Shown here: positions 7,501 through 12,715 of the stretch, in pieces
Layout: every line of letters starts with the position of its first letter
How positions within the stretch are numbered: the first letter of the stretch is position 1
Source: an uncultured Dialister sp.
GTDB lineage: Bacteria > Bacillota > Negativicutes > Veillonellales > Dialisteraceae
Direction of reading: 5' to 3'
DNA length: 13,522 bases
Assembly (NCBI GenBank): GCA_934216155.1
Contig: CAKQBK010000069.1
Location: 1 to 13,522, forward strand
Notes under the pieces: model-generated
Databases searched by the model: none
What the model saw: only the letters and a program-made list of their open reading frames with translations
What the model was told of the DNA's origin: nothing
Program-made: the position numbers and the translations under genes

Positions 7501-8274
7501 TCAGTTCACACTAATCAGCGTTTCCTCCACTTTGACATCCCCAAATATGTGCTGTACCACCGGTTTCGCATGAGATAAGCCGGCGGTGAAATAGAAGACT
7601 TTGTCTCCTTCCGTTTCCGCAAGGGAATCGGTATTTCTTAGAATACCCATCCCTGTTTCTACCGTAGGAAGTGCCGGGTCCAGGAAACGAACCTCCGGCA
7701 GAACCTTCTGGAAAATATCTCCCACCAGCGGATAATGGGTGCATGACCAAAGGGCGGTATCTATACCTAATGCATGATACTCCTTTGTCGCCTTTTGTAC
7801 AAGTCCTGAAATGACATTTTCTTCTTTATTTTGCTCAATAGCCGCCGCTAATCCATCGCAAGGCACTTCTACAATGTCCAAATGGGGATATTTTTTGGAT
7901 AAATACTCCTTATGCACATGGGTAGCAATGGTGGCCGGTGTGGCAAAGACGCCCACTTTTTTCGCGTCCTTGGGCAGAGTCACATCCATGCTCATTTTCA
8001 CCACCGGCACATCGCCTTCAAAAAACGATGGCGGTACATTGAAGGAAATGGTATTGCAGGCGATGAGAATCATCTTCACCTGTTTTTCCAAAAGAAAAGC
8101 TTTGATGGCTTCGGAGAAATGGGTGATTTCTGCCGAACTCCGTTCCCCATAGGGATTTCTAGCCGTGTCTCCAAGAAATACGATGCCTTCTTTCGGATAT
8201 TTCTGATGCAGCACCTTGGCAACGGTCAGTCCACCGATGCCAGAATCCATGATACCAATCGGTCGATTATCCAT
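7501..8274 (-). CDS. murI: Glutamate racemase
   Basis: MurI is a cofactor-independent cytoplasmic enzyme converting L-glutamate to D-glutamate for peptidoglycan precursor synthesis. From the ATG at 8274 it has 257 residues, typical of the family. Diagnostic motifs are GIMDSGIGGLT at residues 7-17 (Asp10 and Ser11 bind substrate), GDTARNPYG at 35-43, the first catalytic cysteine Cys73 in IACNT, and the second, Cys178, in SCTHYP with His180. The start is chosen because the protein then begins MDNRPIGIMDSG like known MurI, with GAGGATAG just upstream. The longer frame to 8337 lies inside the upstream thioesterase gene. The start overlaps that gene's end by 8 bases, so the two form an operon. Confidence 0.93.
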   Translation of the reverse strand: MDNRPIGIMDSGIGGLTVAKVLHQKYPKEGIVFLGDTARNPYGERSSAEITHFSEAIKAFLLEKQVKMILIACNTISFNVPPSFFEGDVPVVKMSMDVTLPKDAKKVGVFATPATIATHVHKEYLSKKYPHLDIVEVPCDGLAAAIEQNKEENVISGLVQKATKEYHALGIDTALWSCTHYPLVGDIFQKVLPEVRFLDPALPTVETGMGILRNTDSLAETEGDKVFYFTAGLSHAKPVVQHIFGDVKVEETLISVN

Positions 8275-8689
8275 TTTCTCTATCCTCTTCTGAAGCTTTT
8301 TCCAAAGCAGCAATCTTTTCCTTCGGAAGCCGTGCAATGCGGCCGGTGTCTACCTTGGTATAGGTATTCACCGTGTGTCCAGTGGTCAAGAGCTCGCCGG
8401 TCGATTCCAGCCGAATTTCATAATCGAAATCCAACCGCACCCGGTCGACCCGCCGGAGGTACGTCTCAATGAGAAGCACATCATCATAGTGCGCCGGTTT
8501 ATGATATTTCACAGACACTTCGACGATAGGAAATACAATGCCCTCATCCATGAGATCATTCAAATCCAAACCGCCCCGTCGGAGATACTCCACCCGCGCT
8601 TCTTCCATGTATTTCAAATAGTTGGCATGGTGCACCACCTTCATGCCATCGGTCTCATAAAACGTGACCCTTCTTTTGTAGGTAAACAT
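8267..8689 (-). CDS. YbgC/4HBT-type acyl-CoA thioesterase
   Basis: This is a hotdog-fold thioesterase of the 4-hydroxybenzoyl-CoA/YbgC family, which hydrolyses acyl-CoA thioesters in the cytoplasm. From the ATG at 8689 it has 140 residues, the usual size. The signature region is YETDGMKVVHHANYLKYMEEAR, with the expected catalytic aspartate at residue 14, aligning with DxDxxGVVYHANYL of YbgC. The start at 8689 is preferred over the GTG at 8698 because AGGAGG (8697-8702) overlaps that GTG but sits 8 bases from the ATG. Its end overlaps murI by 8 bases. The physiological substrate is unknown. Confidence 0.85.
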   Translation of the reverse strand: MFTYKRRVTFYETDGMKVVHHANYLKYMEEARVEYLRRGGLDLNDLMDEGIVFPIVEVSVKYHKPAHYDDVLLIETYLRRVDRVRLDFDYEIRLESTGELLTTGHTVNTYTKVDTGRIARLPKEKIAALEKASEEDRENG

Positions 8690-8719
8690 GCTCGCCACCT
8701 CCTAGGTTGATATGGTCTA

Positions 8720-8728
8720 TTATAGCAC
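8720..8728 (-). promoter_or_regulatory. Extended -10 promoter of the thioesterase-murI operon
   Basis: Read on the minus strand this is TGCTATAAT, a perfect extended -10. It lies about 30 bp upstream of the start codon. No clear -35 box is visible. The outer end of palindromic element B begins about 10 bp upstream of it. Confidence 0.6.
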
Positions 8729-8738
8729 AATCAGATTA

Positions 8739-8909
8739 AGGTTATAGTTTTTCATTGATCGATCGCATAACAAATCTACCTTACCGATTGTCAAAAGGTT
8801 ATAAAAGGTTATAAAGGGGGTATCACGTCACGACAAGTAACCCTTCATAACCTTTTCTCTATGTGTAGTTCTCTTTGTTGCACTGTAGTCATATGCACAA
8901 TCATAACCT
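8739..8909. repeat. Palindromic element B (AAAAGGTTAT family), degenerate
   Basis: The clear core is an inverted pair, AAAAGGTTATAAAGGGGG starting at 8803 and AACCCTTCATAACCTTTT at 8839-8856. A further AAAAGGTTAT copy stands directly before it (8793-8802). Possible outer ends are AAGGTTATAG at 8739-8748 and CATAACCT near 8902-8909, giving 171 bp, similar to element A. A CATAACAAA/TTTGTTG pair lies between core and ends, where A and D have TTCTAACAAA. The core is firm. The outer boundary is a proposal. Confidence 0.5.
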
Positions 8910-8946
8910 GCCCGAAGGGCTAACCTTGTAGCCAGCCATAGCACTG

Positions 8947-9630
8947 CTATCTGTGAAAGTGAAAAAAGCTCTTAATTTTATTCCACAAGCTCTGTACTTT
9001 AGAAATCTGAACCGGCTGTTTCGGTTGCTGGGCTTTCTGGGCCTGGCGAACCAGGGTCATATTTCTATGAGCCGTTCTGGTGACCACCCGCGGCGGCGCG
9101 GTGAAAGTCTTTTCTGTGGTGATGTCTTCTTTCTTCTTCATGGAAGGCACGGAGCTTCTAGCGGCACGGATGGTGCGTTTCTGATGGCTCTTATCCACCA
9201 CTTTGAATGTGATGACGTCTTCTCTGTCCTGTTTCTTGGGCATCACAGGTTGCGCTGCCGATTTCGTTTCTTCCTTCACGATTTGACCGGTCTTCAAATC
9301 AAATTTCGCAAATCCTGCTTTTGAGGCAAAAGGATTGTTATCAAAGTCATGGGCTCGTTCTGTTTCTTGTTGTGAAACTGGAGCCGCCTTCCCTTCTTTT
9401 CTGGCTTCTTCTCGTTTCAGCTGGTTCATGAGACGATTCTTCGCCCGGCTGTCAAAGGCCGGTTCCGTTTGAGCCCAGAAACCTGATTCCTGAATTTTTC
9501 GTTTATCTAAATCATAGGAAATCTTCGCTCCGCAATGGTTGCAGCGGATCGTTCCCTTTCGCTTCTTCACGTCCAAGTCAAACAAAGTGAGTTTCTGACC
9601 GCAGACATGACAAGTCAATGTAAATGCCAT
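8947..9630 (-). CDS. Zinc-ribbon protein with basic low-complexity tail
   Basis: I do not recognise a named family. The 227-residue protein opens with a four-cysteine zinc ribbon, Cys7-x2-Cys10 and Cys30-x2-Cys33 (TCHVCGQ and IRCNHCGA), similar in layout to MJ0042-type N-terminal zinc ribbons. The rest is hydrophilic, rich in Lys, Arg, Gln and Ala, probably largely disordered, and it ends with an amphipathic basic segment (SLWNKIKSFFHFHR). No transmembrane segment is seen, although the last 14 residues could bind membrane or nucleic acid. AGGAGG lies 7 bases before the ATG at 9630. It is monocistronic, with its own promoter candidate at 9653-9661. Confidence 0.75.
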   Translation of the reverse strand: MAFTLTCHVCGQKLTLFDLDVKKRKGTIRCNHCGAKISYDLDKRKIQESGFWAQTEPAFDSRAKNRLMNQLKREEARKEGKAAPVSQQETERAHDFDNNPFASKAGFAKFDLKTGQIVKEETKSAAQPVMPKKQDREDVITFKVVDKSHQKRTIRAARSSVPSMKKKEDITTEKTFTAPPRVVTRTAHRNMTLVRQAQKAQQPKQPVQISKVQSLWNKIKSFFHFHR

Positions 9631-9652
9631 AGTGATTCCTCCTATGTCATAT

Positions 9653-9661
9653 AGTATAGCA
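9653..9661 (-). promoter_or_regulatory. Extended -10 promoter of the zinc-ribbon gene
   Basis: Read on the minus strand this is TGCTATACT, one mismatch from TGn-TATAAT. It lies 22 bp upstream of the start codon. No -35 box is evident. Confidence 0.5.
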
Positions 9662-9676
9662 TAAGGAAAGTTAGAA

Positions 9677-9733
9677 GGTGACTGGTGACTAGTAGCTAGG
9701 GATTAGGGATTAGGGATTGGGGATTAGGGATAA
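9677..9733. repeat. GTGACTG units passing into a GGGATTA heptamer array
   Basis: Two GTGACTG-like units (9679-9690) are followed by about five GGGATTA/GGGATTG units (9698-9733). The phase and unit length (7 bp) are kept while the unit sequence changes. Upstream of the zinc-ribbon gene, no inverted partner is seen nearby. Confidence 0.7.
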
Positions 9734-9822
9734 TCACTGCCGCACAAAATTTAAAAGGGGGTATTATTCCGCCATTTTCATCATCTAACAACTAGAAGGA
9801 ATCCACCATATACAAAGTTAAA

Positions 9823-9931
9823 AAGGTTTCTTAGGTTTCTCACGTTTCTCGAATGAGCTAATGACACTAGCGTCTATCAGCATATTCGGGGAACCTGAGC
9901 AACCTGAGAATCCTTAGAAACTTGAGCAACC
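9823..9931. repeat. Nonamer foldback repeat, best copy
   Basis: The left arm has three 9-base units, AGGTTTCTT, AGGTTTCTC and ACGTTTCTC (9823-9849). The right arm at 9887-9931 has five inverted units (AGGTTGCTC, AAGTTTCTA, AGGATTCTC, AGGTTGCTC and AGGTTCCCC, read on the minus strand). Between them lies an inner palindrome, CGAATGAGCTAATG to CAGCATATTCG (9849-9887). The copies at 3259 and 13208 end in the same TCTCGAA junction. Confidence 0.7.
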
Positions 9932-10020
9932 TATCACCACTAGCGAAATCATACCGACTAACACAAATCCTTAATTTAATAGCATTGCCACAAAGAGTTA
10001 TCTAATGTCCGTTATTTCAC

Positions 10021-10049
10021 TTGCCAACCAATTCTATCCCGCGTATAAT
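10021..10049 (+). promoter_or_regulatory. Promoter of the antitoxin-like small RNA
   Basis: TTGCCA at 10021-10026 and TATAAT at 10044-10049 are separated by exactly 17 bp. It is among the best matches to a sigma-70/SigA promoter in the window, yet no ORF follows, which points to an RNA product starting near 10056. Confidence 0.75.
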
Positions 10050-10055
10050 AGAAAT

Positions 10056-10143
10056 AGAAAATGGTGCTATCCGGTAAACGGTTAAGCCCCTACAGTTTTA
10101 GCAGAAAACCGCCTAGCTTTCCAGGGACAAGGCGGTTTTTCTG
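10056..10143 (+). ncRNA. Antitoxin-like small RNA of a type I system
   Basis: The predicted RNA of about 88 nt runs from the promoter at 10021-10049 to the bidirectional terminator at 10105-10139. It is convergent with the peptide gene at 10148-10213 and fully complementary to the 3' end of that transcript through the terminator. Its 5' portion carries ATGGTGCTATC, then CGGTTAAGCCCC. The same box begins the toxin mRNA on the other strand. The AGCCCC part could also pair with the GGGG of the toxin ribosome binding site. The role is inferred from layout. Confidence 0.6.
10105..10139. terminator. Bidirectional terminator shared by toxin and antitoxin RNAs
   Basis: A 10-bp stem pairs AAAACCGCCT (10105-10114) with AGGCGGTTTT (10130-10139) around a 15-nt loop. 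There are T runs on both strands. The minus-strand loop contains CTGG, which fits the YUNR U-turn pattern used for loop-loop recognition in some antisense RNA systems. That pattern is short and may be chance. Confidence 0.8.
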
Positions 10144-10147
10144 TGAG

Positions 10148-10213
10148 TTATTTCAAAGCAATAATACATAGTGATACTAGGAAGACTATTGTAAAAAAAT
10201 CATACTTTGTCAT
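10148..10213 (-). CDS. Small hydrophobic peptide, type I toxin (holin-like)
   Basis: The 21-residue peptide begins MTKYDFF and continues as a hydrophobic stretch (TIVFLVSLCIIAL) ending in Lys, enough for one membrane segment. Short start-Tyr/Phe-acidic hydrophobic peptides preceded by the nucleotide string GTGGTGACTATG are typical of the holin-like type I toxins of Bacillota. The ribosome binding site GGGGTGG (about 10219-10225) is held in a hairpin, CCCC-GAAA-GGGG, with a GNRA tetraloop, so translation is probably restrained. The GTG at 10222 would add three residues but leaves no ribosome binding site spacing, so the ATG is preferred. It is too short for ordinary gene finders. A cognate RNA is encoded convergently. 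Confidence 0.65.
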   Translation of the reverse strand: MTKYDFFTIVFLVSLCIIALK

Positions 10214-10273
10214 AGTCACCACCCCTTTCGGGGCTTGGATTTAACCGCCTATCGTTTCGATAGCACCATGTTC

Positions 10274-10302
10274 ATTTTATCAAAAGAAACGCCGAAATGC
10301 AA
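10274..10302 (-). promoter_or_regulatory. Promoter of the toxin mRNA
   Basis: On the minus strand TTGCAT (10297-10302) and TAAAAT (10274-10279) are spaced 17 bp apart. Transcription would start near 10267, so the mRNA begins at the ATGGTGCTATC box, just as the convergent RNA does. The -35 box lies inside the hairpin at 10287-10323. Confidence 0.6.
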
Positions 10303-10323
10303 AGCCAATGCATTTCGGCGTTT
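10287..10323. terminator. 14-bp terminator hairpin upstream of the toxin gene
   Basis: AAACGCCGAAATGC (10287-10300) pairs perfectly with GCATTTCGGCGTTT (10310-10323) around a 9-nt loop. It has T-rich tails on both sides. It probably ends the aminotransferase transcript, and it overlaps the toxin -35 box. Confidence 0.75.
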
Positions 10324-10338
10324 TTATGTATTTTCACA

Positions 10339-10389
10339 AAAAAGGTTATGAAGAATTATGGTTTTCCCATAACCCTTCATAACCTTTTT
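10339..10389. repeat. Palindromic element C, minimal AAAAGGTTAT hairpin
   Basis: A 23-bp stem with two mismatches pairs 10339-10361 (AAAAAGGTTATGAAG...TTATGG) with 10367-10389 around a 5-nt loop. It matches the core of elements A, B and D but lacks their outer arms. It lies 60 bp beyond the aminotransferase stop codon. It may act as, or with, the terminator. Confidence 0.75.
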
Positions 10390-10448
10390 AACCTTTTATA
10401 CCCCAATCAATGGGTGCTTATGTCTGAAAAGATTTTCACCAAAAAATC

Positions 10449-11657
10449 TTATTTCTTATCAGCCAGGTATGCTTTCAGAGCATCAGCCAGTCTCTTTACG
10501 CCTTCTACAGTAACGTCGTCGTCGTTGTAGGAGAAGTTCAGACGGAAATAGTTCTTCTTGCGGGAAGCCGGGAAGAAAGCATCGCCTGGTACGTAAGCAA
10601 CTTTTCTGTCCAGTGCGTATTTGAAGAGTTCGCGGGAGTCGCAGCCTTCTGGCAGTTCAACCCACAGGAAGAGTCCGCCATGCGGATAGGTGCATTTAAC
10701 GTCTTTCGGGAAATATTCCTTAATAGCGTTGCACATTACATCACGACGATGACCGTAGAGTTTGCAGTTATCCTGTACGTGGCCTTCGAAGTCGTAGTTC
10801 TTCATGTACATAGCTACTTCACGCTGGGTAACAGATGGGGTAGCCAGGTCGGTGGAGCCTTTGACCAGGTCCATCTTTGCCAGGATTTCATCGTTGCAAA
10901 CCATCCAAGCCAGTCTCATGCCTGGGCAGAGGGTCTTGGAGAAGGTACCGGAGTACATAACCAGGTGTTTCGGATCCATGGTAACCAGTGGAGCGATTTC
11001 TTCGCCTTCGAAGCGGAGGTCGCCGTATGGGTTATCTTCGAATACCGGAATTTCAAATTTGGTAACGATTTCCATGAATTTCTTACGGCGTTCCAGGGAC
11101 ATGCAACGGCCAGTCGGGTTCTGGTAGTTCGGAATGACGTAGATGAATTTCACTTTGTCAGTGGTTTCCAGAACTTTTTCCAGTTCTTCCGGAATGATGC
11201 CGTCATCATCGGTTGGAACTTCGATGTAAGTCGGCTGTTCGAAATCGAATGCACCGATCGCGCCAAGGTAGGTTGGGCTTTCGCAAAGAACAACGTCACC
11301 TTTGTTCAGGAATACACGGCCGGTGATGTCCAGGCCCTGCTGAGAACCGGTAACAACCATGATGTTCTTAGCTTCTACTTTTTCCATGCCCATTGGCACG
11401 TACATTTTATTCATGCGGTCAGCGATAGCTTCGCGAAGTCCCAGGAAGCCCAGGGAAGGACCATACTGCATAGCGCCAGCGCCATCTTCTTCTCTTACTT
11501 TGATAGCCACTTCGCTCAGTTCTTTCAGCGGGAAAGTCTGCGGAGCCGGCAGGCCACCAGCGAAGGAAATAATATCCGGCTGAGCGGTCAGAGCCAGAAG
11601 GGGACCAAGGTCAGAAGGACCCATATGTTCAAGTACATCAGAAAAACGGATTGCCAT
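10449..11657 (-). CDS. LysN-like PLP-dependent aminotransferase
   Basis: This is a fold-type I, class I/II aminotransferase of 402 residues, resembling Thermus LysN (2-aminoadipate aminotransferase) and KAT II rather than AspC. Visible motifs are SFAGGLPAPQTFP at 31-43, TGSQQGLD at 103-110 (PLP phosphate contact), NPTG at 180-183, FEDNPYGDLRF around Asp208, the PLP Schiff-base Lys241 in SGTFSKTLCPGMRLAW, and the carboxylate-binding Arg in NYFRLNFSY near 373. It lacks the GntR helix-turn-helix domain of MocR proteins. The ATG at 11657 follows AAAGGAGAG. An upstream T-box riboswitch, probably lysine-specific, suggests a role in amino acid synthesis, but related enzymes accept many amino acids. 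Confidence 0.85.
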   Translation of the reverse strand: MAIRFSDVLEHMGPSDLGPLLALTAQPDIISFAGGLPAPQTFPLKELSEVAIKVREEDGAGAMQYGPSLGFLGLREAIADRMNKMYVPMGMEKVEAKNIMVVTGSQQGLDITGRVFLNKGDVVLCESPTYLGAIGAFDFEQPTYIEVPTDDDGIIPEELEKVLETTDKVKFIYVIPNYQNPTGRCMSLERRKKFMEIVTKFEIPVFEDNPYGDLRFEGEEIAPLVTMDPKHLVMYSGTFSKTLCPGMRLAWMVCNDEILAKMDLVKGSTDLATPSVTQREVAMYMKNYDFEGHVQDNCKLYGHRRDVMCNAIKEYFPKDVKCTYPHGGLFLWVELPEGCDSRELFKYALDRKVAYVPGDAFFPASRKKNYFRLNFSYNDDDVTVEGVKRLADALKAYLADKK

Positions 11658-11711
11658 AGCAAATCTCTCCTTTCAAAATAAGAAGACTTTGGTCTTCTGT
11701 ATTACCTGTTT

Positions 11712-11789
11712 CAGTGACTGGTAGACTCGTGACTGGTGACTAGGAAATAAAATTTCAGTCACGAGTCACCAGTCACTAGCTACCAGTCC
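11712..11789. repeat. GTGACTG-family foldback between T-box and gene
   Basis: The left arm at 11712-11748 and right arm at 11752-11789 are near-perfect complements made of GTGACTG/CAGTCAC units interrupted by GTAGACTC/GAGTCAC variants. The gap is only a few bases, so the RNA would be a hairpin of over 30 bp. It sits in the transcript between the T-box terminator and the aminotransferase ribosome binding site. Confidence 0.8.
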
Positions 11790-11820
11790 ATAAAGAATCA
11801 ACGACAGTTTCATAGGAAAT

Positions 11821-11858
11821 AAAAAAACGCCCCTATTTCCTTCTCGGAAATAGGGGCG
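11821..11858 (-). terminator. T-box regulatory terminator
   Basis: A perfect 13-bp stem pairs CGCCCCTATTTCC (11828-11840) with GGAAATAGGGGCG (11846-11858) around a 5-nt loop. On the minus strand it is followed by seven T. It lies directly after the T-box antiterminator sequence and is mutually exclusive with it by standard T-box logic. Confidence 0.93.
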
Positions 11859-12195
11859 ACGTGCGCGGTACCACCCTACATTATACTCTTCCTCGTAACG
11901 TGAGAAACGCTTCTGTGTACTTGGTTCCACAAAAGAGCTTACAGGTGATATCCTTTCATAGAATGCACCAGCTTCCACCCTATGCTGGCTCTCTTTGGCA
12001 GTGTCTATCAAATGACTTGTCCTGATCCTTGCTTTTCTTTGCCCATAACGCTGGCTGCGTTGGAAACTACTGACTTCATTTCCAAAACTCCTGGGTGAGC
12101 CAAACTTCACACACCGGTTGCTTTTCACCACACGCAACTCTCTAAGCGGCTATGAAATCCTTTTCCCAATCCCTGTCATTGATTCTTTTATTGTA
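11821..12195 (-). promoter_or_regulatory. T-box riboswitch, probably tRNA-Lys responsive
   Basis: The leader of about 375 nt has the conserved T-box GGGTGGTACCGCG (11864-11876) just before the terminator. Further upstream are the AGAGAG of Stem I (12138-12143) and a GGTG distal-loop motif (12126-12129). After GGAG, the run TTTTGGAAATGAA precedes AGTA. In many T-boxes the specifier stands directly before TGAA, which gives AAA (Lys) at 12079-12081. The bulge TGGT predicts a tRNA with discriminator A73, which fits tRNA-Lys and argues against Trp (G73). The T-box is certain; the specifier is a reading by eye. It controls the aminotransferase at 10449-11657. Confidence 0.92.
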
Positions 12196-12201
12196 TATTA
12201 A

Positions 12202-12229
12202 ATTCTACACCGTTCCCGCTAAATGTCAA
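12202..12229 (-). promoter_or_regulatory. Promoter of the T-box leader
   Basis: On the minus strand a perfect TTGACA (12224-12229) is followed after 16 bp by TAGAAT (12202-12207). Transcription would begin near 12195, at the start of the T-box leader. Confidence 0.8.
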
Positions 12230-12238
12230 TAGGGTTTT

Positions 12239-12658
12239 AAAAGCAGTTAGAAGTGAGGAGTGAGAAGTTAGAAGTGATGGCCGGCGAGCGCACCACATTA
12301 CTCTTATACGGATATTGAAATATATCACCGAGTCCGTTTCTATATGCTCGCCGAAATTTGTAAGTTAGCAGTATTCGTATCCCACTTGGCAAAAGGTTAT
12401 TGTCCAACCGTTTTCATTTTCTAACAAACAGAATGCATCCGCCAGCGGCAAGGTTATAAAGGGTATAAAAGGTTATGTGATTTCCGATAGTCTCATAACC
12501 TTTTATAACCCTTTTAAGCTTGAAACAAGCCATATACGTTATTTGTTAGAAAAGCCAATTCAGTAGAATAATAACCTTATATAATTTGGGGCGCTTTATA
12601 ATTTGATGCGCTCCTTCCACCACTTCTCACTTCTAACTTCTCACTTCTAACTGCTTTT
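12239..12658. repeat. Composite foldback of heptamer arrays and hairpins (IV, V)
   Basis: The outer arms are 12239-12276 (AAAAGCAGTTAGAAGTGAGG...) and its inverted partner ending at 12658 (...CACTTCTAACTGCTTTT), both made of 7-base units. Inside on the right is hairpin IV, GGGGCGC...GCGCTCC at 12588-12614, matching the hairpins at 218 and 7417. On the left is a diverged copy, CGGCGAGC (12282-12289) with GCTCGCCG (12346-12353), whose centre is expanded by about 40 bp. Element D occupies the middle. The right end abuts the -35 zone of the next gene. Confidence 0.7.
12390..12578. repeat. Palindromic element D (AAAAGGTTAT family), nested copy
   Basis: The left end CAAAAGGTTATT at 12390 and right end GTAGAATAATAACCTTAT near 12563-12580 match the ends of element A. 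TTTTCTAACAAA occurs in the left arm (12416-12427) and, inverted, in the right arm (12542-12553). The central stem pairs 12458-12477 (AAAGGG-TATAAAAGGTTATG) with 12494-12515. It is about 189 bp long and sits wholly within the heptamer composite at 12239-12658. Confidence 0.75.
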
Positions 12659-12671
12659 CTAATTTTTTCCA

Positions 12672-12680
12672 TGTTATAAT
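12672..12680 (+). promoter_or_regulatory. Extended -10 promoter of the PaaI-type thioesterase gene
   Basis: TGTTATAAT is a perfect extended -10 lying 36 bp upstream of the start codon. The -35 zone would overlap the end of the heptamer composite. No TTGACA match is present. Confidence 0.55.
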
Positions 12681-12715
12681 AAAGGAAATATATGATATAA
12701 ATTAGGAGGCTTACT

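Noticed and set aside
9698..9733. Telomere-like GGGATTA repeat
   Set aside because: It is a short degenerate internal array within a bacterial intergenic region, explained by the general heptamer pattern.
10021..10323. A plain Fst/par locus
   Set aside because: The layout is similar, but the 5' boxes are inverted rather than direct repeats and the peptide does not resemble Fst.
12079..12084. T-box specifier read as UGG (Trp)
   Set aside because: UGG stands farther from TGAA than the usual specifier position, and the TGGT bulge predicts A73 whereas bacterial tRNA-Trp has G73.
11766..12137. Open frame of 123 codons on the minus strand
   Set aside because: It lies within the T-box leader and reads through its conserved RNA motifs and the terminator.
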